In this document: in pieces, positions 49,124 through 59,898 of the stretch
Layout: every line of letters starts with the position of its first letter
Numbering within the stretch: the first letter of the stretch is position 1
From: Coffea arabica
Lineage: Eukaryota; Streptophyta; Magnoliopsida; Gentianales; Rubiaceae
Assembly: GCF_036785885.1 (NCBI RefSeq)
Contig: NC_092320.1
Coordinates: 19,593,557 to 19,657,556 of the forward strand
Direction: 5' to 3'
DNA: 64,000 nucleotides
Notes under the pieces: model-generated
What the model was told of the DNA's origin: nothing
Database searches by the model: none
The model's input: only the letters and a program-made list of their open reading frames with translations
Translations under genes and position numbers: made by a program

Positions 49124-49901
49124 GAAACAAAAGGGATCACAAAATTCCATTCAAATACAGATCAACCAGAATTTCATTCAACAATTTACTTGTCTAAAGA
49201 CAAAACAACACCAAAAATTCAACAAGAAAACACTAACAAAAAGGTTCCCTTTTCATATCATGATTAATCCTTTCAACTTTTACAGTATGAGCTCTCCAAT
49301 TTTCATCAAAGTTCAAGGGAAAATAATCAATCAAGTGACAGTGGACAATCAGAGCAACAATGGAATACAAAAGTAATGATCAATGAATTTTGCCAAATTG
49401 GTAATGAAATTTCATTCTTTACTCATCGAATCAATTCTCAATTCATTCACTGGAAGGGAAGGGGAAGACTGACAGAAACTAATTAAAACCCCATAATTTC
49501 AACCTGTGTTATGCAGTGGCTAGCACAAGTGGAGGAGGCGGCGGCAGGAATGCTCCAACAGAGCATTAGATATGGCGATCGATAATGGGAAGAGAAGAGA
49601 GACGTTTGAGTTTTTTCCATCAATTTTATAGTTGACCCATTTTTGAGATTTTACCCGTAAAAGACCCGCGTATTGACCCGATTTAAGAGTTCAAGCGTGG
49701 AATTGGAATTGGAATTCTTTGGTCCAGCCAAAGAATTGAAACTACGGAATTCGATGGATTTAGAATTGCAATTCAATTCTAATTCTATAGGAAAAATAAT
49801 ACCCAAACACAAGAATTGAAATTGAGGTTTCAATTCCAATTCTATACTCCAATTCTATGGAGAACCAAACGTACCCTAAATCAAATTGAGAAGAAATTCA
49901 A

Positions 49902-50060
49902 AACAATACAAGTTTTGGAGTAGACATTAAATCGTGAGTTGTGATTTCCTTTTTTTTTTTTTAATCATATTCTCTTCCAAGTAGGGGTCTTGGGAGAAGA
50001 GGAAATCCTGTTATATTATCAAAACAATGCAAGTTTTGGATAAGACATTAAATTGGGAAC
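49902..50060. repeat. short direct repeat
   Basis: The segment CAAAACAATACAAGTTTTGG (49902) recurs with few changes about 117 bases later (50019), each followed by a similar GACATTAAAT block. It is a simple local duplication. Confidence 0.7.
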
Positions 50061-50317
50061 TGCACCTGTCTGTTGCAGGCTGTCCTGTCAAATTGCGACA
50101 ATACTTGCAAATTGCCGGTTTTTTACGATTGATCTGGGATTCGTTTGTTTAACTCAAATACTTGAGGTTTCTCAAGTTGTTGAAAGAACAAAAGATAGGA
50201 ATCAAATCCCCGATCACTGGACAGGAAGCATAGAGCTCAAACTACTCAGGCCACCGTCCATTCCTGATTGGAGAAGCCCAAAAATGCCGATAACAAAGTA
50301 ACGATACTATGCACCAT

Positions 50318-50400
50318 ATCATGTACTCCCTCTGTCCCGAAATATTTGTCACATTTCAAGTCTCACACTTATTTTCAATAATGCCAAAATTTCAAATGGT
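50318..50400. mobile_element. fragment of a Stowaway-like MITE
   Basis: CTCCCTCTGTCCCGAAATAT at 50323 matches the terminal sequence usual in plant Tc1/mariner-type Stowaway MITEs (CTCCCTCCGTCCC type). No inverted partner end was found, so it is a fragment. Confidence 0.55.
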
Positions 50401-50749
50401 TTTAATCTAAGTTCCAGCAATATCCTTATTCAGTTTCTATGCATTATAACTTGTTGAATGACAGAAAGGTAATGGAGTGGTGACAAGACATAGGGACTCA
50501 TGTCTCAAAAATGTCTCCAGCTGTTTTTCGGAAAAGTATTTCGAACGAATCGTTTGCACTTGCTGTAGGACTCATGCATATCAAGTGTAATTCTTGAATC
50601 CACGCGAGTAACACAAAAAAAAAAACATGTTTTTACATTCATAACATGTACAAAATGAAGAAAATATTGAAGAATTAATTATCGTGTCATCGGCTTATCG
50701 CTCTAATCAATATAATTGTTGTTTTTCTTTTGTCATTTTATCTTTTCAG

Positions 50750-51653
50750 TTGGCAAGGACATTCAAGAAAGTCATAGGGACAGACACTAGTCCAGAGCAG
50801 CTAGAATTCGCAGCCAAGGTACCAAATGTTCGATATGAATGTACTTCTTCCAAAATATCCACAGCAGAACTTGAAGAAAAATTGGATCGGGATCCAGTGT
50901 TGATTTAGTGACCATTGCTCAAGCAATGCATTGGTTTGATCTCCCAGAGTTCTACAAGCAAGTAAAATGGATACTGAAAAAACCCAATGGAGTAATTGCT
51001 GCGTAGTGCTTTACTGTGGCAGAAGTTAACCAAAAAATCGATCCTCTCATGCAGAAAGGATACTATGGTGATGCTCAACCTTATTGGGAAGCACCAATTA
51101 AGCTGGTAGACAATAGATATGAGACCATTGATTTCCCATTTCAGCCTGTGGATGGACTTGATCACACTGGACCATTCAAATTTAAGTCAGAGACTCGGAT
51201 GGATTTGGAGGAGGGGCTGGGACGGCTGTCAGAGACAACCGTTCCGGAAGGTTCACGACCATGATTAGGCCAAAAAATTTGTACGGCTCAGATCACTCCT
51301 TGTAACTCGATTTTCACGCTGTGTGGGACCCACAAAAATATTGTTGTAGTGTTACTCGCTGTTGTTCTATTGTTACATTTTGTACAGATGATGTTACACT
51401 GTATGCAAATGGTGTTACACCTTTCGGAACGGTTAATCTGACAACCATTCCAGCCCCGGATCCGATGGATTTGGATGGCTACTTCACATATATAGGGCCA
51501 TTGCCAGCTTACCAAACTGCAAAAGAAAAGGAAGTGGAACTCTTGACTGATGATTTGGTCAAGGATTTCACTGCTCCATGGACTGAAGATGGCAAACCAG
51601 AGAAAGTTGTTTCTTTTCCAACCTATCTGAAGATTGGGAGAGTTGGCAATTAG
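50750..51653 (+). pseudogene. SAM-dependent methyltransferase copy 3, broken
   Basis: Exon 2 similarity begins at 50750 after a good acceptor (ATCTTTTCAG) and runs to a stop at 51651-51653 with the C-terminus KIGRVGN. Exon 1 with SAM motif I was not found upstream. The frame shifts around 50880 (in the EEK codons), a TAG stop lies at 51004-51006 after GVIAA, and a 254-bp MITE splits the exon at 51210. Surviving blocks such as AMHWFDLPEFYKQVKW and YETIDFPFQPVDGLDHTGPF show clear kinship with copies 1, 2 and 4. Not functional. Confidence 0.9.
51210..51463. mobile_element. MITE inside methyltransferase copy 3
   Basis: This 254-bp element has inverted ends around GGGGCTGGGACGGCTGTCAG and GGGGCTGGAATGGTTGTCAG, each followed by ACCGTTCCG. 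The host sequence GATGGATTTGGA is repeated on both sides (51198-51209 and 51464-51475). A duplication of 9-12 bases points to a Mutator-like origin. No coding capacity. Confidence 0.85.
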
Positions 51654-52425
51654 TATTAATATGGACTATAGAATCTTCTTTTCCTGAATGCTCATAGTAT
51701 TATATGTAGGCTGTGCAAACTTTTCTTTACTGACCCTTCTATGCTCTTTCAGCTATTAATATCTGATGAGATCATTACTTTATTTATGGTTAGATTGATA
51801 CCAAAAAAAAAAGTTTAGATTGATGCAAGTGAGATAATCTATACCAATATGTAAATACATAGTCATTAGCATTACCATGACAGATCACTATTACAATAAC
51901 AGGACTCTTGATTAAAAAGAAAAGAAGTCAACTTGTAAGAGATAGAAGAGAGATAAGTAATCAGCCACATCAATTGGATGAAAGAGTAGGCAAGAAATTT
52001 CGTAATTGAAAATGTCGTCAGCTATGATGCAGGTTAAGACAGAATCTTGTTAGATGCCAAATTCTAACAAGGTTGCAGAAGAAAACTTCGCTGCCTGCTT
52101 GTACTACTTTTTGACTGCTTTACATTTATTCGGGACAATGATGGACCACAAAATGCAAGGATCCATTGAACTTCTTTCGATGGACCCATGCCAATTTACT
52201 TCTAGTACACTGCAGAAACCATTGCTGGCAATCTTAAAGTTCTTTTATTCAAGCATTAATGTGAACTGTAGGTCACCCGAAGATACTGTATTATTATTAA
52301 AAGGTTGCTTGCAAGCTTAAAGTTCTCTAACATATTTGGGAGAACAAATTAAGTAGACCAAGTACCTCCTCTCGGAACTGGTGAACATACATACCCACCC
52401 ATTCAGTCTCATAGGCAGATCAGAG
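51654..52425. other. spacer and upstream region of methyltransferase copy 4
   Basis: The last ~155 bases are the duplicate of the promoter-leader region of copy 2. The rest shows no gene. Confidence 0.45.
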
Positions 52426-53328
52426 ATGGCAGAATCGTATGATAAGCAGGCCAAGCAGTATTCAGAAAGCAGGCCAACTTACCCAGAGAAACTGTTCCAG
52501 TTCATAGCATCCAAGACACCGTGCCATGACCTTGCTTGGGATGTAGGCACGGGCAGTGGCCAGGCTGCGAGAACTGTAAGCATCTCTAAACCAAAATTCA
52601 ACTCTGCATTTCTTCTTTTTCAGGACAGATTTTCTCGAATTGTGCTTTGCTGATTTATCACTACTGACTTTTGTCAGTTGGCTGGGATATACAAGAACGT
52701 GGTAGCCACAGACACGAGCCCAAAGCAACTGGAATTTGCACTCAAGCTTCCCAACATTACATATCAATGCACCCCTCCTGAGATGTCTATTTCCGAGCTT
52801 GAGCAAACGGTGTCAGCAGAATCAAGTGTTGATTTAGTGACAAGTGCTGCAGCTATGCATTGGTTTGATCTTCCAAACTTCTACCAGCAAGTGAAGTGGA
52901 TACTAAAAGAGCCTGACGGTGTAATTGCAGCATGGTCCTATACTAAGGCAGAGATCAACGCTAGCGCCGCTAATGCTCTTCTCCAGAAACTGTATGATGA
53001 TAGTGATCCTTACATAGATCCACGAGCCAGATTTTTCCTACACGACAAGTACAGAACCATTGACTTCCCCTTTCAGCCAGTCGATGGACTCGACCACACT
53101 GGACCATTCGAATTCAAAATGGAATGGTTGATGGATTTAGATGACTGTTTCGCATTCATAAAGTCATGGGCACATTACCAAGCTGCAAAAGATACCGGAG
53201 TTGAACTCTTGCATGATGATTTTGTTCAAGGCTTCACTCGTGCTTGGCATGAAGATGGCAATCCCAAAAAGATTGCTACTTTTCGTATTAACCTAAGGAT
53301 TGGAAAAGTTGGGAACGGGAGCAAGTGA
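52426..53328 (+). CDS. SAM-dependent methyltransferase (DDB_G0268948/embryo-abundant-like), copy 4
   Basis: Exon 1 (52426-52575) and exon 2 (52678-53328) flank a 102-bp intron and give 266 residues, three more than copy 2 because the stop is read later (ending KVGNGSK). Motifs match copy 2: WDVGTGSGQAA, VATDTSPKQLEFA and AAMHWFDLPNFYQQVKW. It appears intact. The start follows GATCAGAG, exactly as in copy 2. The gene is the partner of copy 2 in a recent duplication. Its role is unknown. Confidence 0.92.
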
Positions 53329-54086
53329 AGGTTTTGCAGCTTCGTATGGATGAAAGTTTCCATTCCCTACAGATTTGAGTTCTGTATCAGATATCAAGCC
53401 ACCAGCTAATAAGTACATAGCTTTTAGAGTGATTATTTCTCAAAAAAAGTCATTTAATAGCCAGGTAAGCCACCTATGTTCTCTTGATAAACATTTATCT
53501 ACTTGCTGGGAAAATTAGTTGAAGTTAATAAATATCCATCGAATCTGAAAAGAGGCTTAGAATACATGGTCCAAATAATGCTATCCTGTCAAGAAAATCT
53601 CAAATTTACCAAACTCCGCGCTTGTCAATTCAGAAAAGTTGGTCTTATACTTGCCTACAGTTCCATAATTGGCTATCCTGTTCATTATAATAAGTTTTAT
53701 ATCAGATAAGTAGACAAAGCTAATGGTGAATTAAGATACATAAGAGGTAAAAAACGAAAAGAAGAAGAAGTTTACACCTAACTTATTGAATGGCTGATAG
53801 TCAAAACTGCACACTACTTGATGTAATCAACGGATTGATGACCAGAAGACTAAGCCTAACTGGATAGTTTGAGAAAGTATGTTTTGGTCCGGAGGTACCA
53901 AATGAAATCCATTGAAATATATATATATACATACAATGTCTTGACTTCGACTAAAAGTAATCGACAGGCCATCAATTCATAGTTAGCAGGGTTAAAATGC
54001 ATCATCTTCGAAGATTGTAAATCGCATATCCGGGAAGATTGTAAACCGCAAATCAGGGAAATTACTCTTAAGACAACAATCCGTCA
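53329..54086. other. spacer between methyltransferase copy 4 and FIS1 (convergent genes)
   Basis: The first ~200 bases resemble the 3' flank of copy 2. The two genes face each other, so this stretch must contain both 3' ends. A short TA repeat lies near 53921-53932. Confidence 0.45.
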
Positions 54087-57000
54087 TCACGATTTTCTGC
54101 TAGCTAATGCAGTTATAATTCCACCAGCTATAAGTCCCACAGTAGTAACTGAAATGCCAACTCCAATGACACCATCTGCACCATAAAGTTAAACTTTTAT
54201 TCCATGTATTGCTATACTCGAACAAAAAATCCTGAGGATTCAAAGCAATATGGCTATCACCTTTTGTAATTTGTTCTATGACTGTCTTCTCAAGGTACAA
54301 AGCCTGCCTCCAATCAGGTTTAATCTAGCAAACAAAGACAAAACCAAGGGGATAAAAGCACCACTCTTGAACGCAACCAAAATGTTCAACAATTTCTTTC
54401 TTTTGACAAGTAATAGTCACGTTAAACTATGAGCAATTTCACTAATGGGAGCAGAAAACTAACCTCCAAACATTTCTCTACAAGCTGCAGGCTCCTTGAA
54501 TACTCACCACTTCTATAACAACCAACAGATAGAAGGTAAAGCTTTTCACTCTTCTGAGATGGACTATTGGTTCCAGAGAGAGAGGCTGCACACAAACAAT
54601 AGTCAGTCTTTAGTAGTGAGAGTAGTTTGCAACTCATGTTTAAATCGAATTTAAATGCCAAAACTCCAATTGCAGTTCTCTCCTTCCAGCTTTCTAAAAA
54701 GGTCATACACTCTCAAAACAGTATTTTTCATAGTATAGCAAAACAAGTACTACAATAAAGTAAAATTTTAATTCTTCTACTTGTGAAACTCAGCGAACTC
54801 TAACACATGCAATGACATAGGGCTTGTTTGGAAGTGAGTTTTTTGGCCAAGTTTTTTAGCTACAAGTTTTTTAACAACTTTAGCTACAGGAACCCAAAAA
54901 AACTTATCAAATTTTTTAACCTACACACTTCAAAATATCTAATACACAAAAAACTTCTATCTTTCTTCTTCTTTCTCCCCCACCCCATCCACCATACCTT
55001 CATCGCCGGCCACCACCTCTACCGCCGTTTCCGGCGCCGGCCACTTATTCCGACACCGGCGTACCCAAATTTTTTTTTTTCCTTCCTTTCTCCCTCCCTC
55101 CCCTCTCTGGCCAAACTCCCCCAACCTATGCAGCAACAGCGGTTACTTTCTTTTCTGCTCTGGTTTTTCTTTGTCCCTCCAGTAACAGCAATGCTACGGT
55201 TGACGGGGGAACAGAGGGGGTGGGGGTGGCGGGAAACGGGAAACGGGAAGGGGAACAGGGAAAGGGGAAACGAGAGGGGGGACGGCTGGTGGGAGGAGGG
55301 GGTGGCGTGCCGGGGGAGGGGCTGGGGGGCAGCGGGGGCCGGGCTTGCAGAGGGGAGGGGGAAGGGGCAGAGGGGCTGGCGGGGGAAGGGGGCTGGCAGG
55401 GGGAGGAGGCAGCGGGGGAGGGGCTGGCCGGGGAAGGGGGAGGCGGGGGCCAGCGGGGGCCGGGCTTGCAGAGGGGAGGGGGAAGAGACAGAGGGGCTGG
55501 CGGGAGAAGGGGGCTGGCAGGGGGAGGAGGCAGCGGGGGACGGGCTGGCCGGGGGAGGGGGAGGCGGGGGGCAGCGGGGGCCGAGCTTGCAGAGGGGAGG
55601 GGGAAGGGGCAGAGGGGCTGGCAGGGGAAGGGGGTGGCGGGGGGAAGGGCTGGCGGGGGGAGGGGGAGGCGGGGGCAGCGGGGGCTGGGCTTGCAGAGGG
55701 GAGAGGGAAGGGGCAGAGGGGCTGGCGGGGGAAGGGGGGTGGCGGGGGAAATGCAGAGCAGAGGAGAAGGGGGCTAGGAGAAGAGGGGTGGCGGGAGGGG
55801 GAAGGAAGAAGAAGAAGAAGAAGAAAGAGAGGAAAGAAAAGAAAAAGGAAAAAAAGAAAAAGAAAGAGAAAGAAAGAAAGAAAAAAAAGAAAAGGAAAAA
55901 AAATTCACCTTACAAAAATTTTTACAAAATTTTTTATCTTACAAAAACTTTTACAAAAAATTTTTCACCTTACAAAAACTTCTACAAAATTTTTCAAAAA
56001 CTTCTACAGTACACTACAGTAAAGTTTTAGACAAACTCCCAAAAAACTCAGGTTCCAAACAGGCCCATTGTTTTAAACTCTTTGGCCAAAAAAAATTTCC
56101 TAATCATTGACCATCTGTGCCCTCCGTGCAGGAGTAACTACATGCATTATTTGTTTATGGTTGTTCAATGACACTTGTCCTACTGGAATGTAGATGTTTG
56201 TTATCTAGAGAAGTAATCATGTCATTAAGAGATTTTTTTCCTTTTTTTTAAATAATACTGCATGTCATAAGCATATGCCATGTCGTATTAAGGAATTATG
56301 GGCCTGTTTGGAACCTGAGTTTTTTGGGAGTTTGTCTAAAACTTTACTGTAGTGTACTGTAGAAGTTTTTGAAAAATTTTGTAGAAGTTTTTGTAAGGTG
56401 AAAAATTTTTTGTAAAAGTTTTTGTAAGATAAAAAATTTTGTAAAAATTTTTGTGAGGTGAATTTTTTTTCCTTTTCTTTTTTTTCTTTCTTTCTTTTTT
56501 TCTTTCTCTTTCTTTTTCTTTTTTTCCTTTTTCTTTTCTTTCCTCTCTTTCTTCTTCTTCTTCTTCTTCCTTCCCCCTCCCGCCACCCCTCTTCTCCTAG
56601 CCCCCTTCTCCTCTGCTCTGCATTTCCCCCGCCACCCCCCTTCCCCCGCCAGCCCCTCTGCCCCTTCCCTCTCCCCTCTGCAAGCCCAGCCCCCGCTGCC
56701 CCCGCCTCCCCCTCCCCCCGCCAGCCCTTCCCCCCGCCACCCCCCTTCCCCTGCCAGCCCCTCTGCCCCTTCCCCCTCCCCTCTGCAAGCTCGGCCCCCG
56801 CTGCCCCCCGCCTCCCCCTCCCCCGGCCAGCCCGTCCCCCGCTGCCTCCTCCCCCTGCCAGCCCCCTTCTCCCGCCAGCCCCTCTGTCTCTTCCCCCTCC
56901 CCTCTGCAAGCCCGGCCCCCGCTGGCCCCCGCCTCCCCCTTCCCCGGCCAGCCCCTCCCCCGCTGCCTCCTCCCCCTGCCAGCCCCCTTCCCCCGCCAGC

Positions 57001-59282
57001 CCCTCTGCCCCTTCCCCCTCCCCTCTGCAAGCCCGGCCCCCGCTGCCCCCCAGCCCCTCCCCCGGCACGCCACCCCCCTCCTCCCACCAGCCGTCCCCCC
57101 TCTCGTTTCCCCTTTCCCTGTTCCCCTTCCCGTTTCCCGTTTCCCGCCACCCCCACCCCCTCTGTTCCCCCGTCAACCGTAGCATTGCTGTTACTGGAGG
57201 GACAAAGAAAAACCAGAGCAGAAAAGAAAGTAACCGCTGTTGCTGCATAGGTTGGGGGAGTTTGGCCAGAGAGGGGAGGGAGGGAGAAAGGAAGGAAAAA
57301 AAAAAATTTGGGTACGCCGGTGTCGGAATAAGTGGCCGGCGCCGGAAACGGCGGTAGAGGTGGTGGCCGGCGATGAAGGTATGGTGGATGGGGTGGGGGA
57401 GAAAGAAGAAGAAAGATAGAAGTTTTTTGTGTATTAGATATTTTGAAGTGTGTAGGTTAAAAAATTTGATAAGTTTTTTTGGGTTCCTGTAGCTAAAGTT
57501 GTTAAAAAACTTGTAGCTAAAAAACTTGGCCAAAAAACTCACTTCCAAACAAGCCCAATAATAATGAGAAGAAGAGGAGGTATGAGAACTAAACATGGAT
57601 CAAAATATAAGGCATAAAGTGGTTTTCTCTGCTTCCTTTTATAAGTTGAATGTGACTGAACATGCATATAAGTAACAAAGCAACACAATGAAATGACAAT
57701 TATTTGCAAGATGTTGAAAATATCCAGTAAGCTATAGTGATTAGGGAAATAAAGGGACACAAATTATGCAAAAAACCAGATTTTGATGTTGAACAAATAT
57801 AAAAAGAGATTTCAGAGTACTTGGACATTGACAGGTGAGAATTGAGAATGTAAAATCTCCTTTTTGACATAAAAGTAGATGTTTGGTGTATTGAGAAATC
57901 ACCTTCGAGCATAGCAATCCCTCGCTGCACATCTTCCAACTGTGTAGAATGAACAAGAGCCCATGACAATCGCATAATGCTTTCACTCTTTTGTTCATCA
58001 GTACCACTATTTTCTACCTCTGCCACTTCTTTCTCACAGCCCTGCGGATGAATAGAAGAAACTTAAGGCTAACACCAATGGATAAGATACTAAATGTAAC
58101 TTATGCACATATAGCAGCATATGTTACTAATACACTACTCAGAAAGCAATCCCTACATGAAGGCACTTAATATGAGCTTCAGAGACATTCCACAGTGCAC
58201 TCTCCCCTCCTAAATCAAAAACACCAAAGTCTTCCAAGTTATCCAAAAGGTGGGTTTTTGGACAATATGATGTGCATATCTTTGACCGGTGCATACTGTC
58301 ATTTTTTTTACTCCATTCTGAAAAAGAATCAACCAAAAATAGAACATAAGAAATCTGGTAATCCTTTAAAATCCAAATTATTGTGAATTTCTCAAATAGC
58401 AATCTGCAAAACTAACATAATTTGCATTTTTCCACACAATTTTATATGACATTTTCCCCACTGTCTAGCATAGCCATCAATAACCCGTAAAGACCTTCAC
58501 AACACCTCTTGAAAGAATCCTGCTTCCACAACTCCCTAATAGATCAACTTTTGTGGCAAAGGGTTGTATTTTATGCAATGACATTGCTCTGGAAACTATC
58601 AACTTCCAAAACTTATCCTAGTACAACTTCTAAAAGCAACACGAATAGGCCTACATTGCTTCTTTTTTTTTTGGTAGATTATAGGCGTACATTGCTACAT
58701 GCACATATATTTTTCTCATTTACGTTTGAATGGCTATTATTTTCTGAAAAATTACATAACACGTTTCCAAGCACCTTTTAATCTTACATGAACATTTATC
58801 CAAGAAATAAATAAATAAAAAAAAGATAGACTGCAAACCATCAATTCAGATTATGGATGATTGCTTCGATTGCTACTTTAAAAAAAGAAAAACCTCTTTT
58901 TTCCATGTTTCCAGACGTACCTAGAAATCCAAAGGCTAGATTACGAACATAATCTACAAAAAAGGATTTCTACCATTTTTTTTTCCACAACAACCAAATA
59001 GACTTATGAAAGAATTATAGAATCACAAAACTCTAGAGAATTGAAGAAATTCTAGAAACCCACGTCAAGTTTCTAAGATACTCAATCATGCAAGGCTTAA
59101 AAAGTTTAGAAAAATATGGATACAACCAAGAGAAGTCGGAAATTAATGCCAAAATTTTAACAGGGAAAAAAGGGGGTGCAAAAAACTTGGATCTTTACAA
59201 GGATAATGTCCCGATTGCACTTGGGAAGGTGCTGTCCAGGGTTGAAAAAGGAGGTGACAGAATCCAACCATTGCGAAATCAT
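54087..59282 (-). CDS. FIS1: FIS1, mitochondrial/peroxisomal fission protein, five exons
   Basis: Minus-strand exons 59282-59199, 58041-57903, 54585-54464, 54324-54261 and 54175-54087 join without phase errors to 165 residues; plant FIS1 proteins have about 167-170. FIS1 is a tail-anchored adaptor on mitochondria and peroxisomes that helps recruit dynamin-related proteins for division. Family cues are MRLSWALVHS, EDVQRGIAMLE, EKLYLLSVGCYRSGEYSRS (TPR-like helices), PDWRQALYLEK and the C-terminal membrane segment GVIGVGISVTTVGLIAGG followed by the basic tail SRKS. The N-terminal exon is diverged: it reads PKCNRDIIL where relatives have about PWCDRDIIA. Intron 2 (3.3 kb) holds a large inverted repeat. 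The exon 1 call is the least certain part. Confidence 0.92.
54820..56066 (+). mobile_element. G-rich non-autonomous element, left arm of the inverted pair
   Basis: This 1247-bp element has inverted ends GGGCTTGTTTGGAAGTGAG and GGGCCTGTTTGGAACCTGAG. The middle (about 55200-55800) is a very G-rich minisatellite with a unit of about 121 bp repeated some four times (CTTGCAGAGGGGAGGGGG marker at 55344, 55465, 55586 and 55690), followed by an A/G-rich tract. The target duplication is not clear. It lies in FIS1 intron 2. The long Gly/Arg-rich open frames are by-products of base composition. Confidence 0.8.
56300..57556 (-). mobile_element. G-rich non-autonomous element, right arm of the inverted pair
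   Basis: This 1257-bp near-identical inverted copy of 54820-56066 is separated from it by 233 bases. The 5' and 3' non-repetitive parts look the same by eye; the visible differences are small length changes in G runs. The unrelated flanks suggest two insertions or a local inverted duplication. Confidence 0.85.
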
Positions 59283-59890
59283 TGTAGTGTTAATTTCACG
59301 CTATATATGTCCTGGGCATTGAAGGGGAGACATAGGCGAGGTATTTATACCTTTGGGGCACTCTGGGCTTGCACGTTTGTAAGAGTTGGGCTATTGGGAA
59401 TATAGAGCTGCTGAAATTGCTATTAACAATTATAAAGGCCGCAATCGATATCATATTGAACACCAATCTCTTTTTGAGCTTTGTATGGTGCTCTTGTTTG
59501 ACTTTTTTTTAAATCTTTTAGTAAGAAGACGATGAAATTTAAGAAGTTAAATTTTTATTTTATTTCCCATAGCTTAGACACATTAGAATGGGTTGTCTGT
59601 GTGTGTGTGTGTGTGTTAGGGGGGAGGGGGGTGGGAAATTGTCACTAACAATTATAAAGGCCACACTCATTGGGTTGGACTTATTTCGATTTCGTATTGG
59701 ATACTAAGTCTCCTTTTGAGTTTTGTAAGGTGCTCTTATCTTGCCTCCGTTTTTTTTTTTTTGGTCTTTCAGTAAGGGGACGGTGAAATTTAAAAAATTA
59801 AAGATTTTTTTATCTCCCATAGTTTAGAGACCTTAGAATGGGTGTTGGAAAAGGGGGGAGGGGGGAGGAATTGAATTAGATGGTAAGGTG
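59283..59890 (-). promoter_or_regulatory. FIS1 upstream region with a direct repeat
   Basis: Two similar blocks of about 200 bases (about 59424-59610 and 59645-59846) both begin AACAATTATAAAGGCC and end in a TAGAATGGGT-type sequence. A GT microsatellite (about 59595-59615) lies between them. This is the likely promoter side of FIS1. No clear TATA box was assigned. Confidence 0.55.
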
Positions 59891-59898
59891 AAAGGGAG

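Larger units (their letters stand above)
46380..49876. mobile_element. PIF/Harbinger-type element carrying captured host-gene fragments (Pack-type)
   Basis: This 3497-bp element has inverted ends GGGTGCGTTTGCTTCTATAG and GGGTACGTTTGGTTCTCCAT, continued by AGAATTGGAATT-rich subterminal sequence on both sides. TAA lies directly outside each end (46377-46379 and 49877-49879). No transposase was found. Instead it holds a piece of a cytochrome P450 exon (47479-47675) and the start of a DC1-domain gene (48941-49083), with unassigned sequence between. The layout matches gene-capturing non-autonomous elements. The possibility that two smaller elements flank old host DNA is less likely given the matching ends and target. 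Confidence 0.75.

Noticed and set aside
54828-57596. Long Gly/Arg-rich and Pro-rich open frames (up to 443 codons) in the FIS1 intron repeat arms
   Set aside because: They come from the G-rich minisatellite and purine tracts, are open in several frames at once and on both strands, and match no protein.
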